Below, in pieces: positions 7,590-14,566 of a DNA stretch of 36,900 nt. Position numbers and translations under genes: made by a program. The notes below the pieces were generated by a model. The model ran no database searches. It saw only the letters and a program-made list of their open reading frames with translations, and had not been told where the DNA came from. The stretch lies in NCBI GenBank assembly GCA_003513495.1, contig DOPM01000038.1:210330-247229 (forward strand), read 5' to 3'. How positions within the stretch are numbered: the first letter of the stretch is position 1; every line of letters starts with the position of its first letter. This stretch comes from Desulfosporosinus sp. Its GTDB lineage: Bacteria; Bacillota; Desulfitobacteriia; Desulfitobacteriales; Desulfitobacteriaceae.

Positions 7590-7635
7590 AAAAAAGAAGG
7601 CCGATGAATCGATCTATAAATCGTCAATCGGCCTT
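7590..7635 (-). terminator. Rho-independent terminator of the ablA-ablB operon
   Basis: On minus, AAGGCCGAT (7635-7627) pairs with ATCGGCCTT (7605-7597), followed by CTTTTTTG. It lies about 60 bp after ablB. Confidence 0.8.
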
Positions 7636-7693
7636 TTGTCGATTAGAAACGCGCAATCGCTCCGGGGGACAATTATCTATCCCCTTTGCTTCC

Positions 7694-8518
7694 CTATTTA
7701 ACCCAAAGATTCATGTCTTCAAAGGACCCTGCGATATGGCAATTGTTTATCAATCGTCCTTGAAATCTGTAACCAAGTCTATGAAATACTTTATTCATTC
7801 CGAAGGACTGGGCACGTGCTAGTGTGTATATGTTGAAAGAGCCGCGCTTTTGAATTTCCTGTTCTAAAAAAAACAGTAAGCTTTCCGTAAGGGAATTTCC
7901 CCTATGTTCTTCTATGGTTGCACAATCTGTCATTTCACAACGGTTAAAGTTTAAATCAGGGTAAGCCGCTGAAACAGCGATCAGCTTCTCTTCTGAAAAT
8001 ATTCCGGCGAAAATATTCCCATTCTGTATTAAAGAGGTAATATACTGAGAGTCCATAGGGGTGGGATAACTTATGAAAACCTCTTTCAATACTTGTGATA
8101 TTTGCCGGGCGAAAGATTCATTTAAGAGTTTTAATTCCATTCCTTGAGGTAAAACAGGTGGGCGTCTGATGGGTTCTGTCCGAATGGAATGAATAATGTC
8201 ATTCTCAGCTTGTAACTTGTCAGAATACGCCCTTTTCCTACTGACATAATAGGCGATGCTAACTGAAAATTCCTTATCATAACCACGGAAAATGTTACCT
8301 TCAGTACAAAATCCACCTTGAATAAATTCAGGAACATCCGCGGGTAATGCCCAAAGCCAAATTTTTTCCAATCTGTTTTTGATTGCTAAATCGATAAGCT
8401 GAGCGCTGAACAGCGATGGCTTAATCCCTTGCGTATAGCCATTGATAATTAGGCGTTTATTCTTCTGGTCTACCGTGATGTGGCTTGAGAAATCGCCAAG
8501 GTTCCAAGTATTAAGCAT
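7694..8518 (-). CDS. ablB: Beta-lysine N6-acetyltransferase AblB
   Basis: 274 residues from the ATG at 8518. It acetylates L-beta-lysine at the epsilon amino group, giving N-epsilon-acetyl-beta-lysine, a compatible solute made by methanogens and some bacteria. The C-terminal half looks like a GNAT domain (~145-265), with a 'CATIEEHRGNSLTESLL' acetyl-CoA-binding-type segment; the N-terminal half matches the extended AblB architecture as I remember it. A longer frame opens at 8602, but it overlaps ablA by about 90 bp. The ATG at 8518 has GGTGGT 8 nt upstream and overlaps the ablA stop by 8 nt, as expected for coupled genes. The adjacent lysine 2,3-aminomutase is the strongest support for the function. 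Confidence 0.88.
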   Translation of the reverse strand: MLNTWNLGDFSSHITVDQKNKRLIINGYTQGIKPSLFSAQLIDLAIKNRLEKIWLWALPADVPEFIQGGFCTEGNIFRGYDKEFSVSIAYYVSRKRAYSDKLQAENDIIHSIRTEPIRRPPVLPQGMELKLLNESFARQISQVLKEVFISYPTPMDSQYITSLIQNGNIFAGIFSEEKLIAVSAAYPDLNFNRCEMTDCATIEEHRGNSLTESLLFFLEQEIQKRGSFNIYTLARAQSFGMNKVFHRLGYRFQGRLINNCHIAGSFEDMNLWVK

Positions 8519-9794
8519 TTGCTTTACCACCATAATTACTGGAAACTTTTTTTCTTCTCTCCAGTCGCATGTTCTCTTGGGGTATAAGGCTAATCCGTTC
8601 ACCTTTCAGCAATTTAGCCAGACCTGTCTGCCGGGTCTTGGAGTTGGTACAGACCTCTGAACAACTCTTACAACGGCTTGCATTATTTTCTGGCTCCTGA
8701 TAAGCGGTGATTACACCTTCATAATTACGCAAGATAACTTTGTCGTTTGATTGTAAAATCATATAGTTAGGTTGGAGGGGAATCTTACCACCACCTCCTG
8801 GGGCATCTACTACAAAGGTGGGAACGGCAAAACCAGAGGTGTGTCCCCTGAGCATCTCTATAATTTCTAGACCCGTACTGACAGATGTCCTAAAATGCTC
8901 AATCCCCGTGGATAAGTCACATTGATACAAGTAGTAGGGTCTTACCCGACATCTTACAAGATCATGAACCAGTTTTTTCATAACCACAGAACAATCGTTG
9001 ATTCCTTTAAGTAAAACCGATTGGTTTCCGAGGGGGATTCCTGCATTGGCTAGTTTATTTAGAGCACTGCGAGCTTCAATGGTAAGCTCTTGAGGATGAT
9101 TAAAGTGGGTATTAATCCAAATTGGATGGTATTTTTGTAATACCTCAATAAGGTGATCCGTAATGCGCATGGGAAGAACAACTGGGGTTCTTGTACCGAT
9201 CCGGATAATCTCAACGTGGGGAATCGAACGCAGATTGGATAGGATATAATCCAAGCGATCATCAGAAAGGGTTAATGGATCTCCCCCTGAGATCAGTACA
9301 TCCCGTATCTGTGGGTTGGCACGGATATATTCTAAAGCAGCTTTAAAACGGTTCAAAGGTAAGGCTTGGTCTGTCTGTCCAGCCATTCTTCTTCTGGTGC
9401 AGTGTCGGCAATACATTGAGCATTGATCGGTTACTAGAAGCAGCACACGGTCAGGATAGCGGTGTGTCAGTCCACGTACGGGTGAATCAGCCTCTTCATG
9501 TAAGGGATCTTCTAAATCGCATGAGGATTTACTCAATTCGTGAATTGAAGGTACTGCTTGTTTTCTAATAGGGCACTCCGAATCCTGAGGATCCATTAAG
9601 GAAAAATAGTAGGGTGTAATTGCCATGCGAAAATTTTCCAGGCAACGCTTAATTTGATCGGCTTCCTCTGCAGGAAGAGACATAGCTTTGATTAATCCCT
9701 CGTGGCTCGTGATTCTATTAGACATTTGCCAATGCCAATCATTCCATTCCTCGTCACTGATATGTGACCATAACTTCCTTCGTTGCTCGTTCAT
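8511..9794 (-). CDS. ablA: Lysine 2,3-aminomutase (radical SAM)
   Basis: 427 residues, typical length. It converts L-lysine to L-beta-lysine using S-adenosylmethionine, a 4Fe-4S cluster and pyridoxal phosphate. The cluster motif is C125-x3-C129-x2-C132 (CSMYCRHC); the PLP lysine is K337 in PGGGGK. The structural-zinc cysteines known from clostridial enzymes are matched by C268 and a C-terminal C375/C378/C382 group. The ATG at 9794 has AGGAGGT upstream. ablB follows with an 8-nt overlap, so the product goes to acetyl-beta-lysine rather than only to lysine fermentation; no kamD/kamE-type fermentation genes are seen. It is transcribed divergently from an amino-acid ABC transporter with which it shares a promoter motif. 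Confidence 0.94.
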   Translation of the reverse strand: MNEQRRKLWSHISDEEWNDWHWQMSNRITSHEGLIKAMSLPAEEADQIKRCLENFRMAITPYYFSLMDPQDSECPIRKQAVPSIHELSKSSCDLEDPLHEEADSPVRGLTHRYPDRVLLLVTDQCSMYCRHCTRRRMAGQTDQALPLNRFKAALEYIRANPQIRDVLISGGDPLTLSDDRLDYILSNLRSIPHVEIIRIGTRTPVVLPMRITDHLIEVLQKYHPIWINTHFNHPQELTIEARSALNKLANAGIPLGNQSVLLKGINDCSVVMKKLVHDLVRCRVRPYYLYQCDLSTGIEHFRTSVSTGLEIIEMLRGHTSGFAVPTFVVDAPGGGGKIPLQPNYMILQSNDKVILRNYEGVITAYQEPENNASRCKSCSEVCTNSKTRQTGLAKLLKGERISLIPQENMRLERRKKVSSNYGGKANA

Positions 9795-9917
9795 TGGTTC
9801 AACCTCCTCGTTTTTTCAAGTGTTATTTACTCGTTTTATATATCTGCGCAAGTCTAGTTCAAAAAGAATAAACCATAACGCTAAGGGAATAGTGCACAAC
9901 TAACAACCTCGCGTATA

Positions 9918-9946
9918 ATATTAAGTTGTCTGTTAGCAAATGTCAA
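9918..9946 (-). promoter_or_regulatory. Predicted promoter of ablA-ablB with embedded operator-like motif
   Basis: TTGACA (9946-9941), a 17-bp spacer and TAATAT (9923-9918) on minus. The motif GACAACTTAATAT overlaps the spacer and -10 and recurs near the divergent ABC-transporter promoter. Another ~120 bp of leader precedes ablA; I found no riboswitch in it. Confidence 0.65.
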
Positions 9947-10072
9947 CCCCATTGATTGGTTATATCTACCTATTCGCCATGTAATAGCATGTTCTTGACA
10001 AAAGCATCAATAATTACTTAAGGAATTCTATTTTTTTCTGTTTTGGTCGTTGCTGTAAATGGACAGGATAAA

Positions 10073-10102
10073 TTGACCATAAGATATAAAACATGGTATA
10101 CT
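10073..10102 (+). promoter_or_regulatory. Predicted promoter of the amino-acid ABC transporter operon
   Basis: TTGACC (10073-10078), an 18-bp spacer and TATACT (10097-10102). The -10 is part of CATGGTATA (10092-10100), which has a perfect inverted copy TATACCATG at 10174-10182 in the leader. Confidence 0.65.
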
Positions 10103-10111
10103 TTATAGGTG

Positions 10112-10138
10112 ACAACTTAATATATACTGTTAAGTTGT
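10112..10138. promoter_or_regulatory. Operator-like 9-bp inverted repeat at the transporter transcription start
   Basis: ACAACTTAA (10112-10120) and TTAAGTTGT (10130-10138) form a perfect 9-bp inverted repeat with a 9-nt centre, just downstream of the -10. Its left arm lies in GACAACTTAATAT, the same 13-mer found in the ablA promoter on the other strand. A common regulator binding both sites is inferred. Confidence 0.55.
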
Positions 10139-10240
10139 TTGATAAACCCATTCCTGGAGGTGGTTTGATTGTCTATACCATGAGAGGAAAGTAATTATAT
10201 GCTATAAATCTCGGCAGATTTAGAGGAGGTAGAAAGAACA

Positions 10241-11023
10241 ATGAAAAAGTTTAATGTGCTTATCCTTGTTACTCTAATCTTATTGATAGCAACTGGCTGT
10301 GGTGCATCAAAGAGTGATTCTGAACCATCAACAACCTTAGATAGGATTAAATCCGATGGAAAATTAAGCTATGCCATGAGCGGGCAATACCCACCCTTCA
10401 ACTTTTTTAACGAGCAGAATGAACTTACTGGATTTGACGTAGAAATAGGCCATGAAATTGCCAAACGAATAAACGTGAACCCAGCACCCATTGCAACTGA
10501 ATGGGATGGGCTGATTGCAGGGTTAACTACCGGCAAATTTGATATGATCTTAGGAAGCATGGCGATTACAGAAGAACGCTTGGAAAAGGTCAACTTCAGC
10601 ACCCCCTATTACCGTTCGGGAGCCCAAGTTATTGTGCCTTCTGACTCAAGTATCAGCGGAGGAGCAGATCTTAAAGGTAAAACGGTTGGGGTAGTTCTAG
10701 GTACAACATTTGAAACAAAAGCAAGAGATTTGGGGGCAACTGTGAAGACCTATAAAGGTGACCCCGATGCTTTTAATGATATGGCCAACGCAAGGTTGGA
10801 TGCCGTTATTACTGATAAAATTGTCGGTCTAAATGCTATCAAACAAAACGATTACCCCTTTAAACTGGTAGGTGATTTACTATATACAGAAAAGATGGGG
10901 ATCGCGATTCGCAAAGATAGTCCTGAATTGTTAGAAGCTGTGAACAGTGCTTTGGCTGAAATGATGGATGACGGATCCTATAAAAAAATTAGTGAAAAAT
11001 ATTTCAGCGCGGATATCCGTTAA
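10241..11023 (+). CDS. Polar amino-acid ABC transporter, substrate-binding lipoprotein
   Basis: 260 residues. A signal peptide with lipobox (LIATGC, Cys at ~20) makes it a membrane-anchored binding protein outside the cell. The rest is a family 3 solute-binding protein: 'SYAMSGQYPPFNFFNEQNEL' at the start of the mature domain, then 'GFDVEIGHEIAKR', 'WDGLIAGLTTGKFDMI' and 'TEERLEKVNFSTPYY'. The start follows GAGGAGGT. Permease and ATPase follow on plus. The exact amino acid cannot be read off; divergent pairing with ablA suggests lysine or another cationic amino acid, but this is inference. Confidence 0.9.
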   Translation: MKKFNVLILVTLILLIATGCGASKSDSEPSTTLDRIKSDGKLSYAMSGQYPPFNFFNEQNELTGFDVEIGHEIAKRINVNPAPIATEWDGLIAGLTTGKFDMILGSMAITEERLEKVNFSTPYYRSGAQVIVPSDSSISGGADLKGKTVGVVLGTTFETKARDLGATVKTYKGDPDAFNDMANARLDAVITDKIVGLNAIKQNDYPFKLVGDLLYTEKMGIAIRKDSPELLEAVNSALAEMMDDGSYKKISEKYFSADIR

Positions 11024-11078
11024 GCCGTAAGTAAGTTGCAAAGGGGTACTGCTCTGATCAGACTGGAGGTAACTTGCT

Positions 11079-11747
11079 TTGAATCTTGACTTTAGTATTA
11101 TCCTTAAATATCTGCCTTTTTTGTTACAGGGGGCAGGTTTGACCATAGAACTCGCAGTACTGGGAATTGCTTTTGGTATTTTAATCGGTCTGCTAGCGGC
11201 TCTCCTAAAGATATCTCATACTCCTCTAAGGTATATTGCGCATTTTTACATTTGGCTGATTCGGGGAACCCCTTTGCTTGTACAGCTATTTCTCATCTAT
11301 TTTGGTTTACCGCAACTTGGTATCACCTTGGACGCCTTTACTTCTTCAGTACTGGGACTGGGAATAAACAGCGGAGCGTATCTGGCCGAGGTTTTTAGGG
11401 GGGGGATTGAAGCAGTCCCAAAAGGGCAAACCGAAGCATCGTTATCTCTTGGCATGGGGAAATTCTTGACCATGCGTCGAATTATATTTCCACAAGCTTT
11501 GCGGATATCAATTCCGTCCTTAGGCAATCAGTTTATTATTACTCTAAAGGATTCTTCTCTTTGTTCCGTAATCACAATGTCGGAACTCCTTCAAACCTCC
11601 CAACGCTTTGCCAGTGTGACCTTTGGTTCTCTGGAATTCTACACTACTGCAGCAGCGCTCTATTTGCTAATGACCACTGTCATATCCGCTCTTTTACGCA
11701 GTCTTGAATGGCGACTATCTAAAGAAAATAGGACAAGGGGGTGTTAA
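11079..11747 (+). CDS. Polar amino-acid ABC transporter, permease
   Basis: 222 residues, HisM/GlnP-type inner-membrane permease with about five membrane segments. It has the family's 'GAGLTIELAVLGIAFG' start and the cytoplasmic EAA loop (~135-155, EASLSLGMGKFLTMRRIIFPQAL) that docks on the ATPase. The predicted start is TTG at 11079, with GGAGGT 8 nt upstream. Only one permease gene is present, so the channel is presumably a homodimer. The ATPase ATG follows 2 bp after the stop. Confidence 0.9.
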   Translation: MNLDFSIILKYLPFLLQGAGLTIELAVLGIAFGILIGLLAALLKISHTPLRYIAHFYIWLIRGTPLLVQLFLIYFGLPQLGITLDAFTSSVLGLGINSGAYLAEVFRGGIEAVPKGQTEASLSLGMGKFLTMRRIIFPQALRISIPSLGNQFIITLKDSSLCSVITMSELLQTSQRFASVTFGSLEFYTTAAALYLLMTTVISALLRSLEWRLSKENRTRGC

Positions 11748-11749
11748 TC

Positions 11750-12511
11750 ATGCAATTAGAATTAGATTACATTCCGAAAAAGTCAATGATCGGTGTCCAT
11801 GGACTAATTAAAGACTTTGGCAAAACACGAGTTATTGATGGTATCAATGCCACAGTGTCTGCAGGCGAAGTTGTCGTGCTTATTGGGGCTAGTGGTTCCG
11901 GAAAAAGTACGTTTCTGCGCTGTTTGAATGGATTAGAGACGCTGACAGCAGGAGAAATCCTGATAGATAATGTACCACTTGAAAGGAAATCAAGCAGTCT
12001 CAAGCAGATTCGTCGTCAGGTGGGAATGGTATTCCAACAGTTCAATCTCTTCCCTCACCTGACAGTTTTGGAGAATATTATTGAGGCTCCCGTTCATGTT
12101 CTTAAACAGGATAAGAAGGATGCCATGGAAATAGCCCGTGAGCTGCTCTCAAAGGTTGGCCTCTACGATAAACAAAACTGCTACCCGGGAACTCTATCTG
12201 GAGGACAGGGTCAGAGAGTGGCAATAGCAAGGGCCTTAGCAATGCATCCAAAAATAATGCTCTTTGATGAGCCCACATCAGCTCTTGATCCTGAGCTGGT
12301 CGGGGAAGTTCTCACTGTAATGAAACAGTTGGCTGAAGATGGTATGACCATGGTAGTAGTAACCCATGAAATGAGTTTTGCTAGGGAAGTTGCAGACAGG
12401 GTACTCTTCTTAGACCAAGGTCGAATTGTCGAAGAAGGTTCTCCTATTCAGATTTTTAGTAACCCTCGGGAAAAAAGGACCAAAGCATTCCTAAGCAGGT
12501 TAAGTCATTGA
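11750..12511 (+). CDS. Polar amino-acid ABC transporter, ATPase
   Basis: About 253 residues from the ATG at 11750. A GTG at 11741 is also in frame, but it sits inside the ribosome-binding site AAGGGGGTG, so ATG is preferred. It has Walker A (GASGSGKST), the Q loop (VFQQFNLFPHLTV), the signature LSGGQGQR, Walker B (IMLFDEPTSALDPE) and the H loop (VVTHEM). It is a GlnQ/HisP-type ATPase that powers uptake by the two genes upstream. The third signature position is Gly where most relatives have Gln (LSGGQQQR), a mild variation. It is the last gene of the operon; a strong terminator follows within 45 bp. Confidence 0.93.
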   Translation: MQLELDYIPKKSMIGVHGLIKDFGKTRVIDGINATVSAGEVVVLIGASGSGKSTFLRCLNGLETLTAGEILIDNVPLERKSSSLKQIRRQVGMVFQQFNLFPHLTVLENIIEAPVHVLKQDKKDAMEIARELLSKVGLYDKQNCYPGTLSGGQGQRVAIARALAMHPKIMLFDEPTSALDPELVGEVLTVMKQLAEDGMTMVVVTHEMSFAREVADRVLFLDQGRIVEEGSPIQIFSNPREKRTKAFLSRLSH

Positions 12512-12554
12512 TTGACTTGACCTGCTAATTTTTCAACTGATATGTATGCTAAAA

Positions 12555-12586
12555 AGCATCGGCAGTCTTTAGCCGATGCTTTTTTA
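12555..12586. terminator. Bidirectional terminator between the ABC transporter and symporter genes
   Basis: AGCATCGGC (12555-12563) pairs perfectly with GCCGATGCT (12572-12580), with an 8-nt loop and TTTTTT on plus. An A-run on the left gives a T-run on minus, so it can also end the convergent symporter transcript. Confidence 0.9.
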
Positions 12587-12646
12587 TGGATATGCGTTTG
12601 CTATTCAAGCAATTGCTGTTTGTAGGAACCATACTTTTCTTTTTCT

Positions 12647-14026
12647 TTACTTCTTTACTAATGGAATGGGATCTGTTGAGACCTCATCCAAATTATCTTC
12701 CCAAAGATACTTTTTCGTTTCTGATACTATGACCCCGCTTAAGAGGAGCAGAGCGATAAGGTTCGGTATGGCCATCATTGCATTCATGGCATCTGCCATA
12801 TCCCAAACGAGTTGAAGGGTCATTATAGAGCCGAAGAATACAGCGATTACCCACAGAACGCGGTAGGGGACTATGGCTACTTTTCCAAATAAGTATTCAA
12901 TTGCTCTTTCACCATAATAGGACCATCCAAGGATCGTCGAAAATACAAAGGTTAACAGTCCAACAGTAAGAACAATTGGACCAACGACAGGAATCTGAGC
13001 AAAGGCCATGTTAGTCAGAGCAGCTCCTTTTAGTCCTTCAGCTGCTGCAGGGTTGCTCATTATGCTGCTTACTACGACAATACCTGTCATTGCGCAAACC
13101 ACAACAGTATCCCAGAAGGTTCCGCTGGCAGAGACTAACGCTTGGCGAACAGGGTTTCTTGTTTGGGCCGCTGCTGCCACGATAGGAGCAGATCCTAAGC
13201 CAGACTCATTAGAGAACAAACCGCGGGCTATACCATAGCGAGCAGCCATCATAATAGAAGCTCCGATGAAACCACCGCCGGCAGCTTGAGGGGTGAAGGC
13301 AGATTTAAAGATTAGGCTGATGGCAGGCAGTACATAGGAAGAATTAAGAACTAAAATAACAATGCAACCAAGCACATAAAAGAATGCCATAAAAGGTACA
13401 AGTTTCTCACACACGCGAGCAATGGACTTTACACCACCGAGAATGACAATACCGGTAAGTAAGGCCATAAAACCACCAGTAATATAAGGAGAGATATGAA
13501 ACGTCTCATTAACCATCCCTGAAATTGAATTAGCTTGGACCGTATTGCCAATCCCAAACGCGGCAATAGCCGTAAAAATACAGAATAAGACCGCTAGCCA
13601 CTTTTGGCCAAGACCGTTCTCAAGTGCATACATGGGGCCGCCAAGCATTGTCCCATCAGAGGTCTTGACCCTATATTTAACAGATAATAGCGCCTCAGAA
13701 TACTTGGTTGAGATCCCGAATACCCCCGTTAGCCAGCACCAAAGCACAGCACCAGGCCCCCCCAGGGCAACTGCAGTAGAGACACCAATGATATTACCAG
13801 TACCTATCGTAGCTGCTAATGCCGTTGTGAGGGCACCAAATTGACTTACATCTCCCTCAGCAGATTCATCCTTAGTTAGAGATAGTTTAATGGCTTTGAA
13901 AATGTACCTTTGGATGAAACGAGTCCGAAAGGTTAGAAATAAGTGCGTTCCAAAAAGTAAAATCAGCATCGGGGGTCCCCAGAGATAGTCGTTTAACCAG
14001 ATAATAAGATCGTGAAATGCTTGCAT
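12647..14026 (-). CDS. Sodium:alanine/glycine symporter (AGCS family)
   Basis: 459 residues with about ten membrane segments. AGCS hallmarks are 'GALTTALAATIGTGNIIGVSTA' (~65-87), 'GISTKYSEALLSVKYR', 'GGPMYALENGLGQKW' and 'RGLFSNESGLGSAPIVAAAA'. It imports alanine or glycine with Na+. A tandem glycine riboswitch with its own terminator precedes it, pointing to glycine as a substrate or signal. It is monocistronic: promoter and riboswitch upstream, shared terminator downstream. The start ATG at 14026 has AGGAGGA-like sequence upstream. Confidence 0.94.
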   Translation of the reverse strand: MQAFHDLIIWLNDYLWGPPMLILLFGTHLFLTFRTRFIQRYIFKAIKLSLTKDESAEGDVSQFGALTTALAATIGTGNIIGVSTAVALGGPGAVLWCWLTGVFGISTKYSEALLSVKYRVKTSDGTMLGGPMYALENGLGQKWLAVLFCIFTAIAAFGIGNTVQANSISGMVNETFHISPYITGGFMALLTGIVILGGVKSIARVCEKLVPFMAFFYVLGCIVILVLNSSYVLPAISLIFKSAFTPQAAGGGFIGASIMMAARYGIARGLFSNESGLGSAPIVAAAAQTRNPVRQALVSASGTFWDTVVVCAMTGIVVVSSIMSNPAAAEGLKGAALTNMAFAQIPVVGPIVLTVGLLTFVFSTILGWSYYGERAIEYLFGKVAIVPYRVLWVIAVFFGSIMTLQLVWDMADAMNAMMAIPNLIALLLLSGVIVSETKKYLWEDNLDEVSTDPIPLVKK

Positions 14027-14100
14027 GTCTTTTTCCTCCTCCTTAACTTTCCTTCTCTAATCCCTCTGTGTGTAGTTTATTAGTACTACATCTTTTATAT

Positions 14101-14132
14101 AAAAAAAGAGCCAAATCTTAGCGATTTGACTC
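14101..14132 (-). terminator. Intrinsic terminator of the glycine riboswitch (expression platform)
   Basis: On minus, GAGTCAAATC (14132-14123) pairs with GATTTGGCTC (14117-14108; one G-T pair), then seven or more T. It lies between the second aptamer and the symporter start, where it can end transcription before the gene. Confidence 0.85.
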
Positions 14133-14199
14133 TGGATTGCATTGGTAATATAAGCCTAAAAAAGATCACTCTAAAAAGTGCCCTTTTATTAAACCTATA

Positions 14200-14360
14200 A
14201 TACTCTGTCCTTTTGCCTGAGAGATTAGCAATGCATCGTTGCGTTGCCCCTTCGGCGCCCATCATTTGGGTCTCTCCAGAGTCCTGTCCATTTACGGTCC
14301 TACTTGAATTCAAGCGCCTGAAAGTACAACCTCTTCGGCAGGCCATAGCCACTCTCCCGT
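14200..14360 (-). promoter_or_regulatory. Tandem glycine riboswitch
   Basis: Two glycine aptamers back to back on minus. Aptamer 1 (~14360-14280) has GGGAGAGTGGC, GCCTGCCGAAGAGG and ends AATGGACAGGACTCT. Aptamer 2 (~14279-14200) has GGAGAGACCC, GGGCGCCGAAGGGGCAAC, the signature CTCTCAGGCAAAAGGACAGAG and then AU-rich linker. These match the known glycine aptamer consensus closely. A terminator hairpin follows about 70 nt later, so control is by transcription attenuation. Whether glycine turns the gene on or off cannot be decided here; glycine switches in front of transporters are known of both kinds. Confidence 0.95.
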
Positions 14361-14380
14361 AAATTTCATCCAGCTGTATT

Positions 14381-14425
14381 TAGTTAAGAATAATTTAGTT
14401 AAGAATAATTTAGTTAAGAATAATT
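14381..14425. repeat. Three perfect 15-bp direct repeats in the riboswitch leader
   Basis: TAGTTAAGAATAATT is repeated exactly three times head to tail (14381-14395, 14396-14410, 14411-14425). It lies between the -10 and the first aptamer, so it is at the very start of the transcript. Confidence 0.95.
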
Positions 14426-14433
14426 TAATTAAT

Positions 14434-14462
14434 ATTATAGTTTTTTGTAATGCATTATTCAA
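14434..14462 (-). promoter_or_regulatory. Predicted promoter of the glycine riboswitch-symporter transcript
   Basis: TTGAAT (14462-14457), a 17-bp spacer and TATAAT (14439-14434) on minus. The -10 is perfect. Confidence 0.75.
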
Positions 14463-14479
14463 GAAAAATTTTTGAATTA

Positions 14480-14522
14480 AAAACGTGGAGGTCATTTCCT
14501 CTTGGTTGGAAAAGACCTCCAC
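14480..14522 (-). terminator. Terminator after proS
   Basis: On minus, GTGGAGGTC (14522-14514) pairs with GACCTCCAC (14493-14485), with an inner TTTCC/GGAAA stem, followed by GTTTTTAA. It closes the rpsB-to-proS gene block. Confidence 0.85.
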
Positions 14523-14566
14523 TACTTCTCTACTCTCTTGAAACCGAGATGTCGACGTCCTTAATA

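Noticed and set aside
8519..8602. Longer start for ablB
   Set aside because: It would overlap ablA by about 90 bp and has no ribosome-binding site, unlike the ATG at 8518.
9795..10240. Lysine riboswitch at the ablA/ABC transporter promoters
   Set aside because: Lysine control would make sense, but the leaders are short and show none of the aptamer's conserved blocks.
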